Below, piece after piece: positions 49,130 to 62,378 of a DNA stretch of 64,000 bases (positions are counted from its first letter, which is position 1; each line of letters opens with the position of its first letter). The notes beneath the pieces were generated by a model. That model saw only the letters and a list, made by a program, of their open reading frames with translations. It was not told the DNA's origin and made no database searches. This DNA is from Apus apus (Eukaryota; Chordata; Aves; Apodiformes; Apodidae). A program made the translations under genes and the position numbers. Where the stretch lies: the NCBI RefSeq assembly GCF_020740795.1, contig NC_067282.1, positions 168,174,274-168,238,273 on the forward strand, given 5' to 3'.

Positions 49130-50340
49130 CTTTGAGAGGTGAAATCGTCATTTGCTGTCTCCCACAACCCACAAAGTTGTCATCTTGTTTGGTCTCCCAT
49201 GTGTTAATTTTCATCCTTTCCCTTTCTCATCACTCTTTGATTTATTTCTCCTTGCGCTATAATCGTATGTTAGTTACACACCCATGTGTAATCCTCTTCC
49301 TTTCCCCACTTCCTTTTCATCTTTCAGATCTCTAAAGTCTGCAATGAGTGCTGGGGACTTCCTTCACATACTCTCATTCTAGCACTCTGCTAAAACTGCT
49401 CTGTCAAGGTTTCTTTCAAAGTGTCTTTCCTAGGAGAAACTCAGAATTACATTTCCATTTCAACTTCATCAGCCTTTGTCACAATCTACAATGGACTCCT
49501 TGAAGTCTGCCCTTTTCACTAGCATGACTGCCCTCTTCTAGTTCTCCTCTCTTAGACTTGATCATTAGCATACTCAATTAAATACTCTCTTTTTTGTAGG
49601 TAATTGTGTCAATAAATATCTATCTAATGAGTCACCATTTTATTTCTACTGCAGCCATTACTCCTGTTGCAAATAAAAATGTTATCGTATGCAGGCAGCT
49701 AACAGACAAGATGGTTTTATCCTCCTCCAGACTCTTGGCACCCATCTCTCTCTCTTCAGTATCAATACCCATCTGTATCCAAGGCCTACGGTTTGATTGA
49801 TGCCTTAGTCTTAGACATCTCTCTGGATTCTCTCTTCCACATAGCTGGCTCTCTTCCAGCTTTTTTTTCTTGTACCACACCTCCAAAGCATAGCTTTTTC
49901 CTATCTATCCAAAGAGCTAAGCATTTTTTTTCTTGTAACGTTCTGTTTCTTGACAGTGACTGACACCACTTTGATCTGTTCGGACTCCTACAGAATGCTT
50001 TTGCAAAGGTCACTCATCTATCCCTTACCACTTCAACCCTCTCATCTAGCTCCTCCTTTCTATCTACCAACTCTAACCCTTCTCTAGGGCCCAACATAAA
50101 ACGGCCTTCCTCATTACGGGGAAGATTACATCTGCCTCATTGCCAAAGGGCCAGCTTCCACATCAGGTCAACTCAGTGCTACACTCTGCCTATCACTTGT
50201 AAAATTTTCATGCAAGAAGTTGTGTTGAAGGCTTTTTCCTTAATCTGACCTTCCTGCAGGTCAAAAACTCCCTTAGAAGCACACCAAGCTGTCTCATTAC
50301 TCTTCAAGTCCTGTCCTCCCTTTTACTAGGAAGTGTACCC
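49130..50340. repeat. Pyrimidine-rich block, possible ancient LINE relic
   Basis: The plus strand is markedly C/T-rich, with segments such as CTATCACTTGTAAAATTTTC and CATTACTCTTCAAGTCCTGT that resemble antisense 3' parts of old vertebrate LINEs. No continuous reading frame is recoverable. The resemblance is from memory and weak. Confidence 0.3.
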
Positions 50341-50501
50341 CCAAAATTGGTATTGAGTAGATGGCTGATGAACTAATACCCCCCCGATGGTGCTGACCAC
50401 TACATTGTCTCAGTGCTTCCTTGTCTGTTCTGCCTGTCTGCATCCACGTGTTGTCTCTTAGCAATTCTTTGTCAGTGGGACTGAAGAGGGTCTTTAATTT
50501 T

Positions 50502-50590
50502 CACATAGCCATAAAATAATTTAGGTTGGAAGGAACTTTTGTACATCATCTGGTCCACCTTGCTACTCAAAGCTGGACTAATTTAGTAGT
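50502..50590 (-). mobile_element. Short CR1 LINE 3' tail
   Basis: About 90 bp antisense CR1 end on the plus strand: CATAAAATAATTTAGGTTGG, AAGGAACTTTTGTACATCAT, CTGGTCCACCTTGCTACTCA, AAGC. The tail repeats are decayed. An older and shorter copy than those at 8206 and 47985. Confidence 0.75.
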
Positions 50591-53500
50591 TGGGTCAGGG
50601 TCGTTTTTGCGCTGTGGCAGAGCATATGACCTCTTGGCAGATTCAGAAACACGACTGCAGAGGCACCCTGCCAGCAGCTAGGAAGCACAATTCTCAGATG
50701 AAAAGAGGGACCAGAACCAATGCGTGGGAGGCTGGAGTTATGCTCAGTGTGATACGCTGACACGGAAGATCCTGCTCTGAGCAAGACAAGTATTTTCCAT
50801 TTTCTCCACAGAGGACAGCTGAAAAATCTTGTTAATTCTGACCCAAATGAGAGTGAACGGCTGCTTTAATCTGGTCATTGAAGGGAAAGACAGTTTGAGA
50901 CTACAATTCAGATTTGCTTATTTACCCAAGTTACAGACCAAACTAAAGAATCTACCACAGCAGGATCTTGTTCCTTTATGAGATTAAGGTACTATGGTAA
51001 TACTAGCACTAAAAGGTTCTTCTTTCAGTGTTTCCACCACTAAAAACATGCCATTTAACAGTTAGTGTGTCTGTAGGCTCACTGAATGCTAACCTGTGCT
51101 CCTCTGTGCATTTTCCCTTAATCTTCCAGCATTCCCATATTTGATTGTACAGTCACTCAATAAGAATAGAAGGGCAGAGTGGGAACCGGAGAATACTAAG
51201 GTGCAGACTACACATAACATCTAAGCAGTGAGAAATAGTTTGTGAGGGAAGAAGGGTTTTTACACAATGGGTTGATCCATCTATACACAAAATCAGAGTT
51301 GCTTTGCCAAGCATGTAACTATGACTGTAAATACTGGCAAAAGTGCTCTTCAGAAGAAGGACAGGAGAAAAGGATCACTTAGCAGGGAACAGGCTGACAG
51401 AGAAACTCAGAATTTTTTTAAAGAGACAGAGCTGTGAAATATCCAGGAAATGGTGAATTATTTCTAGACTGATTTTCTTAAACATTTAAATCTAGATAAA
51501 TATTTGTTAGGACTGGTTATTTTTGCCAGACCTATGTAAGGTAATGAGTGTTTGTAGCAGGGAGTTGCAGCTCAAAACCCTGACCAAAGAGACAATTATC
51601 TTTCATTATTCCTTAAGGAAAACAGAAACTGGGGCTTTGGATACTAGACTTGGAGAAAAAAAGAGGTGTAAGACAGGTGCGATTTTAAAAGCAACTACTT
51701 GAATATTCCTTAAGCTCAATGAAGCCTGAATGCTTATAGAAGGATCATGGAGTTCTGGATAAGCAAAACACATGGAAAAGCAATGACCTGACTAAAACTT
51801 TACATTTAAAACATTCCTGGTCTTTGGATCTAGAGTTGTATGCAGCCCTCCTCAACAGCAGTTGAAAAGGAAGAGATTAGAATTAAGAAAGTAAGCTCCT
51901 GCAGTCTTCAAACATAGACTTTAAAATGTACATGCAGATGGGGCCATCATTTTGCAAATACACAGGTACACTGCAAAAGCAACATAAGTAATTCTGAAAA
52001 ATAGCTTTACAGAGAAACATTGTATGCCAATGGAAGAATGGTTAGAAACATAACATTTATCTTTATTTAAAGATATTTTAAAGTTTGATTACCAGGATTT
52101 TCCCAAGAAACACCATAACAGAAGAAAATATAGCATTCAAAGACTGTGAAACACCCAAAATGAAAAGGTTTCAAGCCTGTTTTGCAAGCAGAACAGAGAA
52201 GAGCGCAGCATTACCTGAAAGAGCTATCCACTAAGTAAAGAATTAAAAGATCCCGTTTCTATTACTGCTGGGCTTCAGTTAATGCTTGCATTTCAAAGTT
52301 AATAGAATTCTGTTGGAAAACACTAGAATATGCAGTACCAGACTATGTGTGTGTAAAGTCTTTGGAATACTGTTATTCCAACAGGGCAAGGGGCTAATTT
52401 TCAACTTGTAGTCTATGTAAAGCATTAAAATTAAATATATTTGTTTCTTATCTGGCCTTAGGACCACACCAATCCTTGGGACTCATCCACTACTCCCAAA
52501 CATACATAGCTTCGCAATGCAAGTATCAGTCCCACTGAATTACACCCCCTTACTTGGCCTTCTTTGCTAACTCACAGTCAACTTTGTCTCTGTAAAGCTG
52601 CTTTCCAGCCAGTCGATCCCCAGCCTGTAATGGTATCTTACATGATTTCAGTTTACACACGTGAATAACACACCACCAAGTTCCACAAGGTGACACAGTG
52701 CAAGCAGGTTCCTCTCCCTTCTGTCAAGACAACAGTGGGACATTCTGTAGCTCTATGCTGAAGTCCAACCCTTTGCACACTACACAGATACACAAGGTAT
52801 CTTTAGCTTGGAGACACACTCTTGATTAGATTTTAAGTAGCCGTCTTGTCCAACAAGGAATCCTCTGCCACAAAAAGGTAGTCACAACACCCCAGCCAGC
52901 ACCAATTGGGCAGCCAAAAAGTGTTCCTGGCTTTCTTGTGGTTTGTTGCTGTCACAGCTGCAAAGTGTAGCTATTATTGCTATGCCAAAAACTGCAGCAG
53001 CTGCTACTGTTGTCCACACAGCAGAAATCCAAGATCTATTCCTGTATTCAGAAGTATCAGCTGCCCCCATGCTCAAACACATGAAAGCCTGGCAAGCACA
53101 AGACAACCCCAGATTCTGTCAAGTCTTTCCATCACAGGCTTAATTTGTACAAACAAAAACCCCCCAGCAGAGAACAGAGATAAATATTGCAAAAAATATC
53201 TTTCCCTTCAACCTTGTGCTCACAGGAAGTAGGTATATTGTATGCCTTCCTTTGACAGATGCAACCCACAATTTTTTGAGGCTACTCCAGTTTGTCACAG
53301 ATCACAGACAATAAATGAAGCATTGTCCCGGACTCTGGTACTGCAGGAAACCCAGGGAAGCTGCAGACCAGGCTCTTCTATACTCTTAAGAGGTACGAGT
53401 CCTCAGCATGAGTTTTATTATAGATTATAAACGAGATATCTCAGGATTTAGCTGTCACATGCTCGTTTCCACATACAAGAGGAAAAGGTGAAGAAAGAAC

Positions 53501-56500
53501 CCTTTATCCTACACCACAGTTAAGAGAGAGATCAGGCTCTGGCTGCATCTATTCAAGTCAACCAAGTTAGCCTGGGGTACTGACCTACAGTTGGCCTTGA
53601 TGTTTTATCATTAGCATGCTCTTTTATGTAATGATGGCCCATAACATTTAGGTTTCTCATAGACTAATATTTAGACACAGTTTGGGGACACAGCCACTCC
53701 AGGCAGGCACCATGTAAACATGATTTAAAGGACAGAAGAGGACTTGCCACCTGGATGAAAGCTGCACTATGCTATTTGCTCTCAAGGCTAGAGCTCCCTA
53801 TGCACCCTGGTCTAATTTATTCACCAGTAAAAATGTAGCTTCTGGGATGAATTAGGATCTTCTCTACTCACTAATTGTCTCTAACGCAATATAGAAACTG
53901 AGAAATTAAGATGTTATAGCCTTTCTAACCAGTTTGTCTAGGAAAACAAAAAAAAAAAACCCAAAACACCCTAACCTGCACAAGTAGAACATGCAGGTAT
54001 AGTAATGTTCCACACTTGGCTGCCTTCTGCCACAAGGTTAGGCAAGGGACAAAGAAATTATGTACACAGAGACTGAAATTAAAAGGAAGGAATTCCCTTT
54101 CCCCACCAGCATTTATTTGTATTTAGAGTGTGAAGGCATGGAGATGTAACAAGACACAAAAGCAGTACACTGGACAATAAGTTTTCTTCAGATATTTGCA
54201 TTGTGTCACACTTTGTATATCTATAACCACAGCTATGAGTTCTTGTTTGTGAACCTGGTATTTCTTATCTATGCATATCAAGTATTAATAGAATTCCAGA
54301 ACATGAAACAACCCAAAACATACAAGATTTGTCATAAGAAAACATTACAGTTGGTACAAATTATTACAAGTTCACAATAGCTTTCTTCTCTTAGGGGGAC
54401 AAGAATTTATTATTATTATAAAAGCAGAGCAGATACCAACATGAAATGTTCTGCATTTGTCATGCAAGGAGAGATGCACAATTGCATCAGCTGCCACAGA
54501 GGCTAGTTGGAAGCCATCCAAGAGTGATGAAACCAACTGATCTGTTGTTTGCTGACTGGCATAGACTAGTATTACCAGAACTAGGAATGCAGAAAGCAAG
54601 GACAAATAGTAGTAATCTCATCACTTCTACTTGTGCATTACAACACCATCAACAGGCAACATTTCCTGGAAAGAGCAGGAAACTAACAGAACAATTGTTT
54701 TAGGGTGGAGGTAGTCAATACTTCCTTCCTTCTCTCAACTTGCCATCATAATCCTCTTCATGGATCGCTCTGTTTCCCAAGCTGAAATTGTCAAGTCCCT
54801 GAAAAGTATCAGTGTCCCATGGTGCTGAGCAGTGCAGTACTCCCATACTGAAAGGATGGTCAAGTAACCTTGAGGGCTCAAATCAAAGTACAATTTAATG
54901 TCCTTTTAAGCCTCAAACCAACTTCTCTAGCCAGTATGGGCATACCTTATGGTTGAGGATTGTTTTGCTATTACTCTTTGTCTCAAAACAATGAAAGAGT
55001 AGACTGGCAAAAAGAAGTACATACGTTGGACACTCTACTGCCTCTTACTATTTGAAAGATTTCACCATAGGACTCTGATTGCAGGGTTTAACTCCAGGCA
55101 GCAGACTTGCTCCTCATAATTTAATTATAGCCCCTTTAATGAGATGCTGATAGGCTCTGGAAAGACTGTTAAGGAACTACACTTACTCTAAAAAGCTCTT
55201 AATATTTAGTTTCTTGACCAAAAAATTCTCACCCAATAGGAAATGCAAATTCTGACACAAAGACAGTAGGATATAGATACTGACTTTTAAAAAGTTCAAG
55301 TGAAAGGGCTAAGAACAGCCAAAGCGGGGATTGTACCAAGGCCCCTTATCTTGCCTTGCTTTTCCTGTTGCTTGCTGTTTTCACTCATGATGTCCATCCA
55401 GTTCAAATCCACAGCATCAGCCAAACAACAGTTTTCACTGGGGAAGTGCGCACAAACATGCATTGTGGAGACAGCACATCAGTACAATACAAACACAAAA
55501 TTGGTGGAAAACTCTAAGTCTTGAGCCTTGGTTCCAAGTTTGACTTCTTTTTGCTGCTCCCTTGGCATACAGGCAGTGTGCCCAGGGCTATCATTAAACA
55601 GGCAAATAAGGTTCAACAGCAAATGCTTTTTCCCCCGTCAACTGTTCTGGGCTACCAACGACCAGTTTTGAGAATCAAAGCTGCATTTCAATGTGTCCCA
55701 GCTCACACTACAGTCTATGAGGTATATGCTAGCATAATGTAAAGTAACCTCACTGAGCCTGCTTTAGCGTCCTACATCATATTATACTCAGATAAGTTCA
55801 GATATTTGTTACTGTATTTGTAACTTAAAAAACCTACAGTCTGTTTTTATCAAATCCTTGTAAACCAGGCCCCTGCCCTGAACCTCCAGTAATTTTCAGG
55901 GTCACTTCACTACAGATTCCTCATCAAGTTTCAAATTCTGTGACTTACTAAAATAAGAGAATGTTCAGATGTGACAGTAACAAGAATGCCCAGCTGTTTT
56001 CTTGTATTGATTTTCAATACATTTTTTCCCCTTTGTATTGATCCATTCCCACTTACATGCCTTTTCACTTCTAATATAGATAGAATTGCAGTCACGCTAA
56101 AGAAGTTGTTTCCCTAGCTGACTGATCATTTGGAATTAATTTATCACAGAACAAACTTCATGTAAATGCATTGGTATATAGAATACTCTAAAGATGTATT
56201 TAAGAACTCCAACTGCAGCAATGCTCTGGAAAAGTTAATGTTTGTGAAGCCTGATAGATATAATTTGGTTTTTTTCAAAGCCTTTTATCTGCAAATGTCA
56301 GAGAGAGTACTCCTACATCATTTGACAATGTCAGGTTACCCAGTATTAAAAATGCTGTATCCTTTCAGTGTTGGCCTTTGTCCTACTAACATTCTCTCAG
56401 GGTTCAAAGAAAAGTGTTCTATTTGATTGAGCCTGATAAGCTCAATGAGCTTATCTGATGAAAAAAATTAGATCAAGGCAATCATTGTAATGCCTGTATG

Positions 56501-59500
56501 ATCAAATAGCACTGACAGCACTTAAAACTTCAGGTATCGAGTGCTTTTCTCTGTCCTCTAAGAAAAACATGATTAGGCAGTTTAAGTTTCCTGTAGTGAG
56601 AAACTACTTGTTGTCTTCCACCAAGTCCCAAATTTGCTGACCTTTCAGAACACAGCAATGGTTATCTTGAAGAAAGGTCTGCAATTTATCAGTTTCAACA
56701 GTTAAAAAGAGATACATTACTTGAGTTTGGATCTGTCAAGGGTATCAATGACTTGGCAACAAATGAATACGTAGTCCCACTCTCCGATCCTCTCAACTTA
56801 GATTTCTTCTAAGCCACTTCCAATATCCAAGAATTAGGAGTCATGGGTAGCAAGGCCTCACCATCAAACTTCCAATATTCTCTCTTCACTGGTTTGGAGG
56901 CAGGATATGACCAATAACTGGGGAAGTTTGTTGCAGTCCTGCTACTCATCTTTTGTTGTCATACTGTCAAATTGCATTGCTTCTGGGTGACCTATAATGA
57001 AGTACTAAAACTCCCTGCAAGACATCAGTGAGACTAGATACACTGAAAAAAAATAACTTGTCAAAACCCAAGAAAAGCTCCTTATAAGAAAAAACATTAT
57101 TATTAAACTGTGAGGAACCAGGTGGTGCTGCTATAGTACCTATCACTGTCTAGAAGAGCTAGAGAAGCAAGCAGAGAACATGTGTTTTCCTCCCTTGTCC
57201 AGGGGGTTCTCCAACACAGAAAGTTTCCTACAGTAGTAATTCATTAATAATGAGGACCAGTGCAGCCAACAAGCAGAAATAAAGGGACAGAAGCCCCTCT
57301 CTGCACATTCACTCTGCAGCTGCATTACATCATGCTGCTTGCCTGCATGTGCAGAGCAGTAGAAATAGATGGAAACTAATTTTGCAGTCTATCTTTCAAC
57401 ACCCTGGTATTGAATAAATACAATCAAAGCTCCAAATTGTCCAGTGGAATATGAATGAGTACATAGCTCATAATGTCCCACAGACATTATTTTAGGGCTG
57501 TAGGACATGCCAATCAGTTGAAAGTTTTGGCCAGATTTGGTAAACATAAGTCTTGGGAAACTAAAGAAATAAAAGAGATCAGCTTGAAATAAATTTTCAT
57601 TTTGTCAGTAGAGCAATTTATAATTTTAATCACATTGCAGTAGAACTTTTTTCAATCCAAAATATTTTCATTTATCTTGGAAAGAATACCTTTGTCAAAA
57701 TGGCAAGTTTCACAGATTCTTACTTTTCAAGCCAGTTCAACATACCAGGTTTTCCACAACTCTCAAAATCTTTTCTTCATCTCATTCTACTCAATACAGT
57801 GACCATTAAAAACTCCAAAAATGGAAGAAGGAAGAGTATACATTGCTATCATTTGATAGAAAAACCCTGAATTCAGTAGACAGCTACATCACTGTGATTC
57901 ACAGATTGGCCCTAAACAGAGGAAAAATCCTGGTATTGGGCAGAATGCTCCAAAGAGTAGCATAAGCAGCAGTGCTCAGCACAAAGAGAGCTAGTTTTGG
58001 AGCTGTCTTGGCTGAGGTTGTGCAGCAATTACTGCCAAGTATCTTGGTCTTCATCTGCAACTCTTTGACACAACTGTAGCAAAAGTCATCCTCATTGAGA
58101 GATATTTCCTGATTTCTTAGGAAAAAAACAAGCAACTAAGCTTTGATGTAAATTAACAAAGTCAGTTAACTGTAAAAAACACAAATTAGCATAATCTAGT
58201 CAAATTCTAAGTAGGTTATTATTGTGTCTGAAAGCCTGTTCAGTCAGTTGCATTTCCTTTCTACTTCTTTTCCTTCCACAAAAAGCAGAACAACACAGAA
58301 TTGTCCGGCTCCAACTCTTATACCCATACTCTACCATACATACCACTTAACTACTTTCAGATTGTTGAGATTCCTGACCTGTTTGTCCTCAGGCAGGACT
58401 CCCATTCCTCTTACCTTCTTTACACTTTTTTCTGATAGCATCCAACATGCTCAGAGAACTCCTTTTGAGCTCCAACCAACTTCCATGACCTCAATACCTT
58501 TTTACAAAGCTCTTTTCATGTGGTTTTGAATCTAAAGTAGAAGATGAATTACTAGGTTTCTTCAAGAGCTGTTGGCAGAGATAGAAGTTACACACCAAGA
58601 ACGATAAAAGTTGCAGGATAAAAAGGGCTGAAATATTTTTGAATGTGGTTGTAAGCAAGAATGCCTGTCCACAATGTGTGGATGTCAAAGAAAAGCATGC
58701 CATCATGCTTTTCAAGGCAACACTCCATTACTTAACTGCCTCAAGAGACCAACCAATGCAGTTCAGCTGGACACTGGATGGCCCAATCTTGGAATCATGT
58801 GAATTTCATGACAAAATCATCCCCAACTTTTAAAGCTAGTTACACTCATCTCCAAGTACTACACATCTGAATTTATTAGAGTTTCCTTGTCTATATCAGT
58901 CTATTTGCTCTTTTATAACTTCTAAACTATAGTCTTAAGTGCAGTAAGTCAGTGCCCATAAATAAGTCCTAATAGAGATACATACTGCTGCATTAAAGTT
59001 TTTGGACTTTGGTTTGCTAGATTTTATTTCAGCAAGCGATTAAGGTTTCATATATATTCATAGCAGCAGCATCAAGACTAAACAAGCACTTAAAAGTTGT
59101 TTTTGAAAGGTATTTGCACTCATTTACTATAATAGAAGAGTCTAACTCGCTCAACTTTATCAAAGATTTACTCAGAAGGAAGTGGGCTCAAAGTTGACTT
59201 ACATGCTGTAGCAGGTGTCTGACTGGTATTATCTATCCCACAAGAAAGGTTCTTACTAAATACAGATATAATTGCAATCTTCTCAGAATAAAAAAATAGC
59301 TTACTTGCTTTCAGCAAAGAGGTTAGAAACAAGAAATCCATTTTCTCCAAGACATTCTAATCAGGTAAGGTAAATAGATTCCAGCAAATCCAAGACTCTT
59401 GAAAACCAAGCCATACAGTACTAATGACCAGGTTACGCAAGGAAGATCCTGCTCAGGTATAGAAAACCAAGTTGTGTTTTCCTATATATTTAATGCAAAC

Positions 59501-61999
59501 ACTAAATATCTTCAATAAAGATGTGTTTTCCTGGAACTGTTTTATTTTGGCTGCTAACAATCAACAGCTAAAGTCAATGTTAATCAGCCTCAACAATCCA
59601 TAAATGATTTTACTTCTGTCTCTGAAACCAACTTCCCCAACTTCATGAAGCTAATACTTTTGTGTACTTCTTCTGTAAGGTAATATGATGCCCTGCTAAG
59701 CACAGGCTTTAAGTTTCATAAATAAAATCCCACCTGCAGCTTAGACAGGAAGGCTTCCAGAATGTGTTTTTCATGCTTACCTTCACTAAGAAAAAGATAA
59801 TTAAAAAAAAATTTTGCTAATAGTAACTAGAACCTACAAAACTGTAAGTTTCCTTACACCCTTGCTAGGTTTTCAGTATTAGGGGTTTTAGTTAAGTCTC
59901 TTTAGTAAGAGACTTGAGTTAGTAACAACATGGCTTTGTTAGCTCTTCAATTGGCAATTTCACACAGACTGCCCCTATCACAGAATAAACTTAAGAAAAA
60001 CTCCTCAGCTGCAGGCAGAAAAACATTCTACACAATTTCCAATTCACAGCAGTCAAACATAACATTCTTTTGGGTAAATACCCAGTATTAGTTTCCAGAC
60101 CAGAACTGCATCTTTCCACTTCAATGAAGTGGAGAAAGCTCTGCTCTGGAGAGAACACACATACTCTGGTGTAGGTAAGCCCTCACAACTCATCTGGTTA
60201 TCAAGTCTGTTTGAGGTTGGGTTGCTTAATTATTTTTTTTTCCAATTTCTGCAAAAAATGAAATTGGCATAAAAAAAAATCTAGAACTCCTATTATGAGG
60301 AGATGCCAGTCTTAAAACAAACATAGTCTTAACCAATTTCACTCCTCACATCAGTATTGTATCACTTGCAAAACTGACTTTCATCTAACTGGATGGATTT
60401 GAAGGTACTGCTTCTAGATCAAACTGACCTGTTTTTAAACTTTGCCAAGGCTCACCTAAGTTAGATATAAGAATGTCAACTTAATGGCATTGCTACGTAT
60501 ACACACATATAACCATAAATTTTAGATTCACACCAAAGCTCTGTGCAGTCAAGAAAATTTATCTTCTCTAGCATGAGCAAACCACATTTGTCCATCATGC
60601 ATACAACCATGTCAGAAGAGCACAGCAATGCTCACTTAAGAGAAAACATCTGCACCATGGTTTAGGCAGAATGGGAAGAAATGCACCACGACCAGTCTGT
60701 ATCAAAGCCATCTATTATTTCAGAGAAAATAAAAATCAGATTGAAGACAAACACACATCTTACATGTCAGACTGATTAGCTACTACTGTTCCTTTTGTGC
60801 ATCAGAACATACCCACACCATTCAATGCATTCATATGCAATACTAATTCTACCCTTCAGAAAAAGGAAGGCCAAGGAATATTCTATTTTGTCATAGACAT
60901 CACCTTTACTGTTTTTCCAAGCATGACAACTTAAGTAAAAAAAAGTCAGAGCACAAAACATTTTAAAGTTTCAGCTACCACCATTTGTGTTTCTTTGTGA
61001 TAACAGTTTATACACTTTGTTTCTGAAAACCCTCCTCCCAAAACTTGGACTTCAAAACGCTTTACAAGAGAAAGAGCAAGTCATGAGTAAGTTCAGTTCT
61101 GTCTGCATCCCCAAAGTTACAATTACATCTGGCAAATTTTGTATCTTCCACTTAATCACTCCAAATCAAAAGCAGTTCTAGTTAATGTTAATTCATTTGT
61201 TCACTCAAGCCCGGCAATACAGGGGAAAAAATTACACTCATTAATAGTTCATAATGCTGTCTTGGGACACAAATGTATTAATGCAGCTTAAGAGTTTCCC
61301 ACGCATCTGGTTTACTGGCTACCAGATAGATAAGGGCTAAAGTTGCTTTGACTTTCTGGGGATATTCTGAGAGGCCAAAGTAACAGCAGAGGCAAAACAA
61401 ATGTATGTGCCAACTGCTTTGCTGGGAGCCAAACACCTCAACACTAAACAGCTCTCTAAGGAAGCATTTGCTTCCTTCTAACGGGGTGTTCTAAATACTG
61501 CTGCTTGCCAGAAAAGGCTTTAAAAAATGCTGTAGCTATGAATGTATCAAATTAAAGCTGTTTTCAGGTAGGGGGAATAGAATGAGTAATTCAACAATAC
61601 ACATGAAAAGCTTGCATCTTTCACTGACTTAGTCACTTCACAATCACTGACAAGACTGATGTACATATTTCTGCACCTGCAACTGTAAAAGCAGATAAAA
61701 TATTTAATACATAATTTACAATGTATTTTACCAGCTTGGCATACAGGATGAACAGAATATATCAAAGTAGTTGACAATTATAGGCTTGTGGAGGCCCTGC
61801 AAAAATATTACTTCAGATATCTGCTAATTAAAAAAAAATCAATTTGCATTTTTGAAGTGATACAATTCAATCTACCACAAAATACAAAGAGCTGCAAAAA
61901 CATATACCATTCCAACAACAATGTATATAAGTTATTAAATAATGATCTGATTTAAAAGAATATAAATGAAGCCTTTAAGTAGGTCTTTTCTACATGCAT
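50591..61999. other. Unique intergenic DNA and/or RAB21 3'UTR
   Basis: About 11 kb without recognisable exons, RNA genes or transposon ends. Short open frames up to 108 codons appear on both strands but lack codon bias or family motifs. The part nearest RAB21 may be transcribed as its 3'UTR. Confidence 0.4.
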
Positions 62000-62005
62000 T
62001 TTATT
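62000..62005 (-). promoter_or_regulatory. RAB21: Candidate RAB21 poly(A) signal
   Basis: AATAAA on the minus strand, about 235 nt beyond the RAB21 stop codon. It is the nearest consensus hexamer. Further sites downstream may be preferred if the 3'UTR is long. Confidence 0.3.
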
Positions 62006-62238
62006 CCTCATTAAAGAAAAATATGTAAGAAGGCCATTGGTAATTGCTTTGTTAACCACTGTAGAAAACGCCAACTCTCTGGTCACAGATGCCACTAGTT
62101 TAGCACTTAGGGTCTCTGCAGTGTTACAAGTGATTATTTTTAAATACTGTTAATTCTATTACTCCATTGGTAAAGAATGTGTGACTTGGAATATGGCAGT
62201 CTTCATATTGAGAGGGCAGTGATACACAGTTTTTATAA

Positions 62239-62378
62239 TTATCCAGAAGAACAGCACCCTCCACTGCTCTGTACTTGAGGCTCGTCATCAATGATCTGTA
62301 CACCTCGCCTTGCTGTTCCTGACTGACTGGAACCATTGCCTCTTGCTCTTTCATCCACTTGGGCAGTTTCTATCATTC
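62239..62378 (-). CDS. RAB21: RAB21 last coding exon
   Basis: 140 nt including TAA. Encodes (R)MIETAQVDERARGNGSSQS, GTARRGVQIIDDEPQVQSSG and GCCSSG. Acceptor TTTACAG. Confidence 0.97.

Noticed and set aside
52882-53143. Overlapping open frames on both strands, the minus one with a hydrophobic membrane-like segment
   Set aside because: No homologue recognised, no splice context, weak start; a hydrophobic stretch can arise by chance.
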